This document shows positions 1 through 8,823 of a DNA stretch of 64,000 bases, piece by piece. Source of the stretch: Elusimicrobiaceae bacterium (GTDB lineage Bacteria; Elusimicrobiota; Elusimicrobia; Elusimicrobiales; Elusimicrobiaceae). The position numbers and the translations under genes were made by a program. The stretch's first letter is position 1. Every line of letters begins with the position of its first letter. The notes under the pieces were generated by a model that was not told where the DNA came from, did no database searches, and saw only the letters and a program-made list of their open reading frames with translations. The DNA lies in the NCBI GenBank assembly GCA_017525025.1, contig JAFXUJ010000007.1, positions 124,001 through 188,000 of the forward strand. The letters run 5' to 3'.

Positions 1-702
1 GCTTACGAGGCGTATACCATACTGGAGACTTTGTGCATACGTACCGGGGATCCGTTGCCGCAACTCTATGAGATAAGAGATTCTGCCCTGAATGTTTTTT
101 CTGTAGGGGCCAACCCGGAAGAGTCCGCCATTGTCATTTCTTCTGCCGCGCTGGAAAAATTATCACGTACGGAATTAGAAGGTGTGTTTGCACATGAATT
201 GGCACACATTCGCAACTATGATGTGCGAACAATGACGGTAATGGTAACTTGTTTGGCTTTCTTTACTTTTGCCGGTGAGTATTTTTTCTACGGGATGGAA
301 AAATACGACATCTACGAACAAAGCAGTGTAGACTGGCGAGATATCCGTCCTATGGGCCCGTTGGCATACGTAGGGTTGATGCTCATGATTTATGGCTATG
401 TGGTGGCTCCTTTGTTGCGTTTAGGTTTGTCGCGCACGCGCGAACGCTTGGCCGATGCCGAGGCAGCCTTGACTACACGTTATCCGCGCGGACTGGCGCG
501 AGCATTGTGGCACATGAGTGCCAATTGCCGTTTGACGGCCATGAAGAACTCCATGTTGTTTGGAGCTTTATGTATTGTTGTACCGGAAGATAAACCTAAT
601 TTGTTTGAGATGTTAAGCGGATTGGCTTACTCCCATCCGCCGGTGGAAGAGCGTATTTGTGCCCTCAATGATATGGACGGGATGTTTTCCCCGGTTAAAT
701 AA
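1..702 (+). CDS. HtpX-like M48 zinc metalloprotease (5' end outside window)
   Basis: The frame is open to base 1 (A-Y-E-A-Y-T-I-L-E-T before the first possible internal start), so the N-terminus lies upstream. The visible 233 residues carry the zinc motif HELAH followed by IRNYD, as in HtpX/M48B proteases, two hydrophobic segments, and a downstream RERLADAEAA segment that matches the third zinc-ligand region (RExxAD) of the family. HtpX proteins are inner-membrane proteases that degrade damaged membrane proteins. The family assignment is firm; the choice between HtpX itself and a paralogue is not possible without the N-terminus. It stops 66 bp before the next gene, which has its own promoter. 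Confidence 0.88.
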   Translation, partial: AYEAYTILETLCIRTGDPLPQLYEIRDSALNVFSVGANPEESAIVISSAALEKLSRTELEGVFAHELAHIRNYDVRTMTVMVTCLAFFTFAGEYFFYGMEKYDIYEQSSVDWRDIRPMGPLAYVGLMLMIYGYVVAPLLRLGLSRTRERLADAEAALTTRYPRGLARALWHMSANCRLTAMKNSMLFGALCIVVPEDKPNLFEMLSGLAYSHPPVEERICALNDMDGMFSPVK

Positions 703-714
703 TTAAATTCCCCT

Positions 715-742
715 TTGCCAATATCCTCTAAAAAACTACAAT
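715..742 (+). promoter_or_regulatory. Sigma70-type promoter for the Wzy/TPR gene
   Basis: TTGCCA (715-720), 16-bp spacer, TACAAT (737-742). A ribosome-binding site AGGAAGG follows just before the ATG at 769. Confidence 0.5.
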
Positions 743-768
743 ATAAGAAATAGTTTTAGGAAGGTACT

Positions 769-3381
769 ATGCTTAATTTAACAAAATCCGTGAAAGAAAC
801 AATTTATATGAAAATAGTGCGTGTGCTGTTAGCCATGTGCTTTTTAATTGTGCCTTTGATTTTTTTTACCGATTTAACGTCCAATCCTTTTTTTATTCAA
901 AATAGTTTGCTTTATGTACTCTTGGCTTTAATTTATGCAACATTGGCCATTAAATTTTTGCGCTCGCAAAATATTGATTTTACTAAAACTTTTTTTGATT
1001 TGGCTTTCTTCCTTTATGTGTTGGCTTGCGTAGTGGGGTGGTTGTCGGCCGTGTCATCGGCGCCGCAAGCTATGCGTCAAACTATGTTTTACGGACTTCT
1101 CAACAACGGCAGTTTGTTGTTGCTGGTTTGCGTGGGAGCGTATGTAATTAGCAAAAATATTGTTTTCACCGGCACGATTGAAAGTAAAACAAACTACATT
1201 TTATTATTCTTGGGCTGGGGAGGATTATGGTTTCTCTCTCCGTTACTGAAAACACATTTATCTTCTCAAGGACTGGTGGCGCAATTGTTTGATTGGTATG
1301 GTTTGGCTATGTGGGTAGTCGGAGTGTGGTTGGCGGTGCGGGTGCTGCGTAAACTGGTGCAGGAAAATATTTTAGTATTGCTTTTTGTGGCCGTATTTTT
1401 GGCTTGTTGTTACGGCGTTTTACAGGCGTTGGGGCTTGAATTTTTGTGGCCGTTTGAAATAAACCAGTTTGCAACGCGGGCTTTTTCTACCTTTGGAAAT
1501 CCTAACTTTTTATCTTCTGCGGTTGTTATGTTGTTGCCGGCTTTGCTGGTATATTACATGCGTACCGAAAGCAAAAAAGATTTGTTTGTTTACGGTTTAT
1601 TAGTATTGGTATATATTTTGTTTTTATCGTTTGGGTTAGCCCGTTCTTGTTGGTTAGGCGCGGCCAGCGCGTTAATCATGATGTGGATGTTTGGAACGTT
1701 GCGTTCTTTGATTTGGCGCCGCAAAGGCCGGGTGTTTTTGCTAGCCTTGTTGGCCGTGGGAGTTGGTTGGAGTTCTGTATATGTGGATGGGAAATCGGGC
1801 GGCCCGAGTCCGGTAGCGGCCCGCATGCAGGAGCTAACGCAAGTAACGCCTTCCAATTTTACGCTCAACGTGGACAAAGATAAAATTTTTCAATCCATGC
1901 ACCAACGCCTTTTTATGTGGGACGTATCCAAAGATATTTTCCTCGTTCGCCCGGTGCTAGGGATCGGGTTGGGGAATTTCCAAATGGCTTTTGCACAAAA
2001 CCAACCGACGGCTTTGTTGCGTTATCCGGATTTGCGTGGATTAAAAACCATGACAAACGCCCCGCATAATGAGTTGTTCTTTCAGTTGGCGCAGGGGGGG
2101 ATGGTTGGCCTGGGACTATTTTTATTTATGTTTATGGTGCTCTTCTTAGAAGTGCGCGATTTTGCAGTTCACAAAAAAGAGGGCGACAAAAAACAATTGT
2201 TACAGGCTTTGTTCTGTGGTATTTTGGGTATGTTAGTAGATAATATGCTCAACATTTCCTTACATGCGGTTGTGCCGGCATTTATTTTTTGGTGGATGGT
2301 CGGCGCGGAAGTAAGCGGCGTAGGTAAAGAAGAATTGAAGGCAATCGTAAAGGCTAATCCGGTTACTAAAACAATCGCTCTTATGATTGTAGCGGGTAGC
2401 TTGGCGGTGTTGTTGTGGCAAGGGTTATGGTTAAATAGCGAATATCAATTTTTCGTCGGACAAAAAGCGGTAGCTGCCGGTCGGTATGATCAGGCTGCCA
2501 AACATTTATCCACGGCCTTATCATTATACCCCGGCAATGCGGAAGCGGGCTTTCGGTTGGGAAATGTGTTGCTGGCGCAAGGAAAATACCAAGACGCATT
2601 ACGTGCATTTGAAAAAACCATTTCCGCGGCGGATTATTACGAAGAAATTTATTTCCGCGCGGCTTTGGCGGCGCTGGGGGTAAATGATCATAAAAAAGCC
2701 GTACAATACTTAATGGAAAATTTGAAATTACACCCGTATCATTTGCAAGCATATGGCATGTTGGCACAGTTGTTGCATGAAGATGTAATTTACGCCGGGA
2801 CGGAACAATTAAATATGCTGATGCGCGGATTAAATCTATTCCCGTATGAAACGGCCTTGTGGCGTTTGACAGGTGAAATTTATAGCAAGTTGGGTGAAAC
2901 CGAATATGCCAAAGATATTTACAAACGAGGTCTCACAGTCGATACGTTAGACAAAGAGTTGTTGGCTCGTTTAGAAAAAATGTATGCAACCGAACGCGAC
3001 AAACCGACGGTAATTGAGCAAGCACGTCAGTTGCAAAAATATCAAGAGAAAGCGAACCGTTTTGAAAAAATGTCTCCCTATTATCAGCAGCGTTTGCGGG
3101 CAGACGTAGAAGCTTATATAGAAAAATATCCGAAGGATACTAACGGAATGATTTTGTTAGCGCGGGTACTTTCTTTAGGCGGAAATGATATCAAGTCAAA
3201 AGAAATGTTGGAGCAGATTTTGCAAGCCCATCCGGACGATTTATGGGCTAATTTGGCTTTGTCCACGTTGTTGTATAAAGCCGAAAAACCACAAGAAGCC
3301 GCACGCTGTTTGCAGGATGCGCTGTTTTATTACCCGGGGAATCAAGTGGCATTAGCACGTCTAAAAGTGTTGGAAAAATAA
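769..3381 (+). CDS. O-antigen ligase/polymerase-like (Wzy_C) membrane protein with C-terminal TPR domain
   Basis: 870 aa. Residues about 15-560 are a polytopic membrane domain with the Wzy_C hallmarks: an ARSCWLG segment, GIGLGNF, and APHNELFFQLAQGGMVGLGLF with the conserved loop histidine. From about residue 575 to the end there are TPR-like helical pairs (for example QAAKHLSTALSLYPGNAEAGFRLG). Wzy_C proteins join glycans to lipid A, to each other (WaaL, Wzy), or to pilin (PglL/PilO-type O-oligosaccharyltransferases). The gene ends just before the pilus locus, so pilin glycosylation is an attractive but unproven role. Start chosen at 769 for the strong Shine-Dalgarno sequence. Confidence 0.8.
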   Translation: MLNLTKSVKETIYMKIVRVLLAMCFLIVPLIFFTDLTSNPFFIQNSLLYVLLALIYATLAIKFLRSQNIDFTKTFFDLAFFLYVLACVVGWLSAVSSAPQAMRQTMFYGLLNNGSLLLLVCVGAYVISKNIVFTGTIESKTNYILLFLGWGGLWFLSPLLKTHLSSQGLVAQLFDWYGLAMWVVGVWLAVRVLRKLVQENILVLLFVAVFLACCYGVLQALGLEFLWPFEINQFATRAFSTFGNPNFLSSAVVMLLPALLVYYMRTESKKDLFVYGLLVLVYILFLSFGLARSCWLGAASALIMMWMFGTLRSLIWRRKGRVFLLALLAVGVGWSSVYVDGKSGGPSPVAARMQELTQVTPSNFTLNVDKDKIFQSMHQRLFMWDVSKDIFLVRPVLGIGLGNFQMAFAQNQPTALLRYPDLRGLKTMTNAPHNELFFQLAQGGMVGLGLFLFMFMVLFLEVRDFAVHKKEGDKKQLLQALFCGILGMLVDNMLNISLHAVVPAFIFWWMVGAEVSGVGKEELKAIVKANPVTKTIALMIVAGSLAVLLWQGLWLNSEYQFFVGQKAVAAGRYDQAAKHLSTALSLYPGNAEAGFRLGNVLLAQGKYQDALRAFEKTISAADYYEEIYFRAALAALGVNDHKKAVQYLMENLKLHPYHLQAYGMLAQLLHEDVIYAGTEQLNMLMRGLNLFPYETALWRLTGEIYSKLGETEYAKDIYKRGLTVDTLDKELLARLEKMYATERDKPTVIEQARQLQKYQEKANRFEKMSPYYQQRLRADVEAYIEKYPKDTNGMILLARVLSLGGNDIKSKEMLEQILQAHPDDLWANLALSTLLYKAEKPQEAARCLQDALFYYPGNQVALARLKVLEK

Positions 3382-3420
3382 GGAAATAAATGCAATTTAA
3401 AAAATTTATAAAAAAAATCC

Positions 3421-3448
3421 TTTACAAACCGTGCTAAATTGCTATAAT
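3421..3448 (+). promoter_or_regulatory. Promoter heading the type IV pilus operon
   Basis: TTTACA (3421-3426), 16-bp spacer, TATAAT (3443-3448) with an extended -10 (TGCTATAAT). It lies about 60 bp before the first gene of the pilus cluster and is the best promoter match upstream of pilM. Confidence 0.6.
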
Positions 3449-3506
3449 TCTAATATCGGCTTGCGTCTGTATTAAGTGCGATAAGTGATTTGAACAGGAT
3501 TGCGCA

Positions 3507-5258
3507 ATGATAAAAATGAATAGAGTTTTAAATTATTTGCTAGTTTGTTTACTCGCTTTGTGCGCGTTGGGGTCGACGGAATTTGTGCCCACCACTCCGG
3601 CAGAAAAATTAGAAAGAGGGATTGAACTTTATAACAGCCATCAGGATGAGGAGGCGTTGGATTACTTCGTGGATGTTATGATGTCGGGTAACCGCGAAGA
3701 AATGAGCACCGCTAACCGGTATTTAAATTTAATGCATGAACGTTTGGGCGGTATCCAAAAGCCCCAACCTGTCCCGGTAAGATATGGCTCTAATGGGGAA
3801 CTGTTGGCGCCGGAAACTCCTTGGTATGCGCAAGAATCGGAACACGAATCGTACAACAATTGGGTAAATGACCAACGCGTGGCGGGCAAAGAAGACGCGG
3901 TTGCCTCGGGTTGGGTGGAAGAAGGTGCTTTCCAAACGGAGCCGGAATATGGCGAAGATTTAACCGATAGCCAAAAGGAAAGACAAGCGGAATTTACAGA
4001 TTTAACTTCTCCCCAAGCACAAGAAGTGAGAGAAATTTATACCCAACAAAAACTGGCCAGCATGACGGATGCGGTAATCGACCGGATTAATCAAACTAAG
4101 GGTGTACACTTGTACATGCGCGATGAGCGCCCCGATGCGTTGGATATTGAACCGGATGTGATTTTTGACCACAATAAATTCCGTCCGGAAGCGCGGCCCT
4201 TACTAAACGACATTTACGAACTCCTTGCTTTGACGCAAGGTTCTGCTTATGTCATCCTTCCGCCCGGTTCGTATACGGATGACGTTACGTTGCCCAGCAT
4301 GCGCCAGGCCATGGCTTTAAATTCTTACTTGGTTAACCGCGGTATTTCGCAAGGTAAGGTCCACTATAACATGGGGTTGGTGGATGAAGAGCCTCCGGCC
4401 CGTTTTGCAAATCTAAACGGTTTGTCCATTGTGTTTGATTATGACCAAAAATTGCCCACCGTTTTAGAGAAAAATGAAAACAACGAAACGGCACCTTTAT
4501 TAAGTATGGCAATTGTTCCGTTGTGCCACGCCATTGATCGTTCCCTTGGCGAAGCTTTTGCCATTGATTTCTCCGTATTGGAGACGGTTAAACCCTTAGA
4601 AAATTGGACGTTGCAAGTTGTGCAGCATGGGCATGACGGCAAATATTATGTGGTACGCCAACTGGAAGGGTTTGGCCCGGTATATCACCAAATTTTATGG
4701 AATGGGCGCAAAGGAATTATTGGGCCGGAACTTCCTTGCGGAAAATATACTCTCGTTTTGACGGGTATTGATACGGCCGGTAATAAACAAACTTTGCGTC
4801 GTCGTGTGATTGTAAAATGCTCGGCTCAAGAAAAACAAGAAGCTGAATGCGACAAAGCTTGCGCGGCATCTTGTACGGAAGCTTGCACTTCGTGCAAAAC
4901 GGCTTGTTTAACCAAAAAAGATACCTTGGTTGATGACAGCACCTTGAATTACAAAGCGGCTCGGTTATGGTCTAAGCCCAAACGGAAAATGGGAGGCTAT
5001 GCCCGGAAAGCCGCCGTGCACAAAGAAGAAGCGGTAGCAACTGTGGCGGCCGAGGATACGGCTGTATCTACTACGACTAAAACAGTTAATAACACAACGA
5101 TTATTCAAGAGTATGATGACACAGATCCTTTGTTGGGGGCGAATACCACCACAACGGCGACCACTACTACACAAGCGGCCGCTTACCCGGCAACGGACGA
5201 CGAGTTACTTCCTGTGAATAACCCGTATGATATGCCATACGAAGATTATAAGGATTAA
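3507..5258 (+). CDS. Secreted protein with OmpA-like segment and clustered cysteines, first gene of pilus operon
   Basis: 583 aa with an N-terminal signal segment (LLVCLLALCALGS). Residues about 30-75 look like one TPR-like helical pair. Residues about 210-310 (VIFDHNKFRPEARPLLNDIY... then MRQAMALNSYLVNRGI) resemble an OmpA C-terminal peptidoglycan-binding fold. Residues 448-467 hold six cysteines spaced CxxxCxxxCxxxCxxCxxxC, followed by a basic and then Thr-rich low-complexity tail. It ends 20 bp before pilM and so is probably co-transcribed. I infer an envelope anchor or alignment role for the pilus machine (compare FimV/TsaP by position only). Exact function is not recognised. Confidence 0.65.
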   Translation: MIKMNRVLNYLLVCLLALCALGSTEFVPTTPAEKLERGIELYNSHQDEEALDYFVDVMMSGNREEMSTANRYLNLMHERLGGIQKPQPVPVRYGSNGELLAPETPWYAQESEHESYNNWVNDQRVAGKEDAVASGWVEEGAFQTEPEYGEDLTDSQKERQAEFTDLTSPQAQEVREIYTQQKLASMTDAVIDRINQTKGVHLYMRDERPDALDIEPDVIFDHNKFRPEARPLLNDIYELLALTQGSAYVILPPGSYTDDVTLPSMRQAMALNSYLVNRGISQGKVHYNMGLVDEEPPARFANLNGLSIVFDYDQKLPTVLEKNENNETAPLLSMAIVPLCHAIDRSLGEAFAIDFSVLETVKPLENWTLQVVQHGHDGKYYVVRQLEGFGPVYHQILWNGRKGIIGPELPCGKYTLVLTGIDTAGNKQTLRRRVIVKCSAQEKQEAECDKACAASCTEACTSCKTACLTKKDTLVDDSTLNYKAARLWSKPKRKMGGYARKAAVHKEEAVATVAAEDTAVSTTTKTVNNTTIIQEYDDTDPLLGANTTTTATTTTQAAAYPATDDELLPVNNPYDMPYEDYKD

Positions 5259-5278
5259 GATAAAAGGGTGTTTGTATT

Positions 5279-6943
5279 ATGGATATACTTGATAAATTGA
5301 TTGGGCGGAATATGAACATGCACCCGGATTGTTTGGGTATTTACATCGGGGTGGATGAAATATATATTGCACAAACTACCAAAAATGACCGGGGGGTTGT
5401 GTTGGAGTCTTTGGTGCGCGTTCCGATTAAGGGGGTTGACAAATCTCAATTGAACGCGGCGGATTTAAATGAAAGTTTCTTTGTCATGGAAAATTGGGTA
5501 GACTCTCTGGGCAAAGTAATGACGAAGAAAAAATGGAAAACCAACCGGGTAGTTGTCAGTTTGGCTCCGGCTTTTTGTTCGCTCTGGCATTTTGTGGTTC
5601 CGGCTGTTATTGAACGCAAAATGTGGAAAACTTCTATTCCTTTGCAAGCTCGTAAATACATTCATTTCCCTTTCGAAAAAGCGGAATATGCGTATCACGT
5701 GTATGAATTGGAAACGGCTATTAATAAGCAAAAACGCTTAGGCGTTGTCTTTGCCATGACTACCAAGGTAATTATTGAACGCTTGCGCAAAGGACTCAAA
5801 ACCTGTGGTTTGGAATTAGTGTCTGTGGAAACATCCAGCTTGTCTCTTACGCGGGCATTTAATGAAAGTGATAAGGAAGCGGTGGGAGATGGCGGACGTC
5901 TTTATTCGTTCTTTGGTAACGATTTGGCCAGCTTTGTATTCATCAATGAAAATGCGCCGGTTCTCATGCGCGAAGCAGATATTTCCGGTTCTATTCCGGT
6001 GGAACGTCGCCGTTTTGAGATTGCCAACTGCACGGCTTTTATTTCCCAGCAATTGGAAAGAGATCCGTTTGAAGAAGTCGTGGCCGGTGGGGTAAACATA
6101 GATCAATGGGTTCCCACGTTGGAAGCCGATTCCAAGAAGTCGGTACGCAAGTGGAATATCGGGGAAGTATATGGAATTGAGGTCCGTTCTGCCAGCGAAG
6201 TGGCTGCCATTGGGGCCAGTATTAAATTCTTTAATACTAAAACACCGGATATAGATTTTACAAAGGATAACCGTTTAAGCAGTTATGAATTTAATGCCAG
6301 CTTGACTGCTTGGAAAGTGGTAGTTTTGATAGCAGCATTTTTCCTGCTGCTGATTGTCAAAAATTATTTTATGGTATCAGCTAATGCCATGAATTTGGCC
6401 CGCGCTAAACGAAGCCAGCGGGTGAAGGTGGAAGATTTCAACAACCTCACTTCCAACGAAATTGAAAACAACTTGCAAAAAGTTAAGTCGCAAAATCAAA
6501 ATTTAGACGGGTTAATACGGGCGAGTAATACGATTACTCCATTGTTGGTGGAAATTGTGGATTCTCTCCCGGATAAAATGTGGATAGGTAAACTGTCTTA
6601 TAATGACGAATTCCCGGGCCGTGGGGGCGAGAACCGTTCGTTTACCCTAGAGGGGTTTATTCAATCGGGTACCAAAGACGGACGGGACGATTTGAATTTA
6701 GGCAATAAATTTAGAGAAAACCTTATCAAACAACCTTTGGTCAGCCGTATTTGCGGTTCGAGTGCATCCATTCGCTATTCGGATGTAGTCGGTACGGGCG
6801 GAACCGGCGGAGGCGATGGTATGGGAGGATCTTCTTGGACGCCGATGGGAGGACGCCCGACGGCCATGGCTGGGGGGACTTCCCGGTCCAAAGACACCCG
6901 CTTTACTTTGACGTGTTCCAAGACACCTGCGGGAGGACGTTAA
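5279..6943 (+). CDS. Fused PilM-PilN type IV pilus assembly protein
   Basis: 554 aa. Residues about 15-330 are a PilM-like actin-fold domain beginning LGIYIGVDEIYIAQ. Residues about 343-364 are a single membrane helix (AWKVVVLIAAFFLLLIVKNYF), followed by a periplasmic coiled-coil and ferredoxin-like region typical of PilN. In most pili PilM (cytoplasmic) and PilN (bitopic) are separate and bind through the short PilN N-terminus; here they are one chain. The C-terminus is Gly/Met-rich (about residues 500-545). pilO starts 2 bp after the stop. Confidence 0.82.
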   Translation: MDILDKLIGRNMNMHPDCLGIYIGVDEIYIAQTTKNDRGVVLESLVRVPIKGVDKSQLNAADLNESFFVMENWVDSLGKVMTKKKWKTNRVVVSLAPAFCSLWHFVVPAVIERKMWKTSIPLQARKYIHFPFEKAEYAYHVYELETAINKQKRLGVVFAMTTKVIIERLRKGLKTCGLELVSVETSSLSLTRAFNESDKEAVGDGGRLYSFFGNDLASFVFINENAPVLMREADISGSIPVERRRFEIANCTAFISQQLERDPFEEVVAGGVNIDQWVPTLEADSKKSVRKWNIGEVYGIEVRSASEVAAIGASIKFFNTKTPDIDFTKDNRLSSYEFNASLTAWKVVVLIAAFFLLLIVKNYFMVSANAMNLARAKRSQRVKVEDFNNLTSNEIENNLQKVKSQNQNLDGLIRASNTITPLLVEIVDSLPDKMWIGKLSYNDEFPGRGGENRSFTLEGFIQSGTKDGRDDLNLGNKFRENLIKQPLVSRICGSSASIRYSDVVGTGGTGGGDGMGGSSWTPMGGRPTAMAGGTSRSKDTRFTLTCSKTPAGGR

Positions 6944-6944
6944 T

Positions 6945-7631
6945 ATGGATTTAAAGAAACTGAAAGAAAATAAATATATAAAAGATTTACAAGACGGTTT
7001 CCAAGACATCCAAACCGTAGCGCAAGAGGGCAACGTTAAATTGTTTATGAAACAATTTATTACGGTAGTGGTGATTTTGTTGATATGGCATCAATTGTCC
7101 GGTATGTGTGCGAAAAAGATTCGTAAATATAAAGACCAGGTAGCCGCCGTGGAAATCGCCCAAACAAGTGCTCAAGACTATGAGGCCAATAAGAAAAAAC
7201 TGGTTGATTTGGAGCCGCGTTTCCCGGATGTGGAATCTAAAGACGACTGGCTATTGATGCAAATTCTTAGTATTTTTAAAGAAGTCGGTGTTACGCCGGA
7301 AGTCTCCAGCAGCCAAGCAGAAGATTCTTCCAATGCGGCATACTTGGTTACTTCGTTGCCGGTATCGGTGTCTATGGAGTTCAACCAATTCGCGGACCTG
7401 TTGGCTTCCATTGAGAGTCGGGATGAATTCCTGGCAATATCTTCACTCGGTATAGAGAAAGAAAGCGACATGGCCCGTTTGGGAACCAGCAAGATTTCGC
7501 TAAAATTTAACACGGCTTTTCCGAAAGAGAAAATTGCTAAAAAGTTGTTTAAAGATTATGACAAACTGGTCTCTCCGGATAAAGTAAAAGCAACTTCCTC
7601 CGGAAAATCTAAGAAAAAGGGGGGCAAATAA
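6945..7631 (+). CDS. pilO: PilO-like inner-membrane alignment protein
   Basis: 228 aa with a cytoplasmic N-terminus, one membrane helix near residues 35-55 (FITVVVILLIWHQL), a coiled-coil region and a C-terminal alpha/beta domain, then a Lys/Ser/Gly-rich tail. This topology and its place between PilN and PilP identify PilO, which pairs with PilN in the periplasm to link the motor to the secretin. Sequence similarity alone is weak, as is usual for PilO. Confidence 0.75.
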   Translation: MDLKKLKENKYIKDLQDGFQDIQTVAQEGNVKLFMKQFITVVVILLIWHQLSGMCAKKIRKYKDQVAAVEIAQTSAQDYEANKKKLVDLEPRFPDVESKDDWLLMQILSIFKEVGVTPEVSSSQAEDSSNAAYLVTSLPVSVSMEFNQFADLLASIESRDEFLAISSLGIEKESDMARLGTSKISLKFNTAFPKEKIAKKLFKDYDKLVSPDKVKATSSGKSKKKGGK

Positions 7632-7632
7632 T

Positions 7633-8220
7633 ATGAAGAAATCTCTCTTCATATTGGTACTGGCCGGACTTATATTAGAGGTGCTGTGCTCCCAACCGCT
7701 ATTGGCTGCCGGGGAAGAGAATTTGGCGCAAGAAGTGCAGGCGAATCAAAAGTTAGCCTCCGAAAAGACATCCACGGTAGTTTATAATCCCAAGGAAAAA
7801 CGGGATCCTACCCTATCTCCGGATGATGAATTGTTACTGGACCAACAACGTAAATTGCGGGAAGAGGCCTTGGCAAAATACAAGAAATGTGTGGCTGACA
7901 AAGAAGCGGCTGAAAAAGAAAAAGAGAAACAGGAACGTAAATATCAACTGTGCTTATTAAAACATCCCGAAGCAGAAGTGGCGGATAAAATTTGGATGGA
8001 CGGTATTATTGAAAAAGAAGTCCTTATTGGTGGCGAAGTGTACGGTGTGGGGAGTACATATCTCAATGCCAAAATTGTAGCCATTAAACCCGCCAGTGAG
8101 TCGGTTGTGTTTTCTTACAAAGGGACTACGTTCACAAAAAAAGTGGGTGCGAAGAAAAAAAAAGCAATTTGCAAACGCGCTAAACCGATGAAAGAATTTA
8201 ATTGCAAGCTTGATAAATAA
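7633..8220 (+). CDS. PilP-like periplasmic protein, copy 1
   Basis: 195 aa with a signal peptide (LFILVLAGLILEVLCSQPLLAA). The mid-protein motif YNPKEKRDPTLSPDD matches the RRDPF-type region of PilP lipoproteins, followed by a charged coiled coil and a small beta domain (VLIGGEVYGVGSTY...VVFSYKGTTF). There is no clear lipobox. PilP bridges PilN/PilO to the secretin. It is a tandem paralogue of the next gene: signal region, motif and C-terminal VVFSYKG are shared. The tail is extra basic and carries two Cys. Confidence 0.65.
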   Translation: MKKSLFILVLAGLILEVLCSQPLLAAGEENLAQEVQANQKLASEKTSTVVYNPKEKRDPTLSPDDELLLDQQRKLREEALAKYKKCVADKEAAEKEKEKQERKYQLCLLKHPEAEVADKIWMDGIIEKEVLIGGEVYGVGSTYLNAKIVAIKPASESVVFSYKGTTFTKKVGAKKKKAICKRAKPMKEFNCKLDK

Positions 8221-8232
8221 AATGGGGCGATT

Positions 8233-8790
8233 ATGAAAAATTATTTTACCATTCTACTGGCCGGACTTATATTAGGGCTACTGTGCTCTCAACGGGTATT
8301 AGCTGCCGGTGAGGAAAATTTAGCGACCGGGCCGGAAGCTGCCCAAACCCAGGAGGGGACACAAGCGGCCCCCAAAAAAGCCCCTAAAGTGGTGTATAAT
8401 CCCAGAAAAAGACGGGATCCTACGCTATCTCCGGATGATATATTAATTTTGGAAGACATAGCTAAAAAACGACGGATTGCCGAAGAAAAACGCAGAAAAG
8501 AAGAAGAAAGAAAAAGACTTCTGGAAGAGAAAAAGAAAGAAGAAGAGCGTTTGTGGCAACTTCGTTTGTTGAAAGAGCCGGAACTGGAAGTGAAAAGTCG
8601 TTTCAGAATCGGAGGTGTTATCGGACAAGAAGTATTCTTTGGAAATAACACAAAGAAAATGTATACGGCAGGGCAGTCATTTTCTGTGAAAGGCTTAAGT
8701 GGGGAAACCCGCCAAGTTAAGATTGTAAAAATCAAGTCGGACTCGGTGGTGTTTTCTTATAAAGGTCGTTTGTTCTCAAAAAGGATTTAG
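8233..8790 (+). CDS. PilP-like periplasmic protein, copy 2
   Basis: 185 aa, paralogous to the preceding gene: nearly the same signal peptide (LLAGLILGLLCSQRVLAAGEENLA), the motif YNPRKRRDPTLSPDD, and the C-terminal VVFSYKGRLFSKRI. The central segment (about residues 78-108) is a highly charged R/K/E coiled coil. The C-terminal domain is closer to classical PilP than copy 1 (GGVIGQEVFFGN...YTAGQSFSVKG). It directly precedes the secretin gene, the usual pilP position. Confidence 0.68.
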   Translation: MKNYFTILLAGLILGLLCSQRVLAAGEENLATGPEAAQTQEGTQAAPKKAPKVVYNPRKRRDPTLSPDDILILEDIAKKRRIAEEKRRKEEERKRLLEEKKKEEERLWQLRLLKEPELEVKSRFRIGGVIGQEVFFGNNTKKMYTAGQSFSVKGLSGETRQVKIVKIKSDSVVFSYKGRLFSKRI

Positions 8791-8823
8791 TCGTACATTT
8801 TTAATAAAATTCAGAGGAGGATT

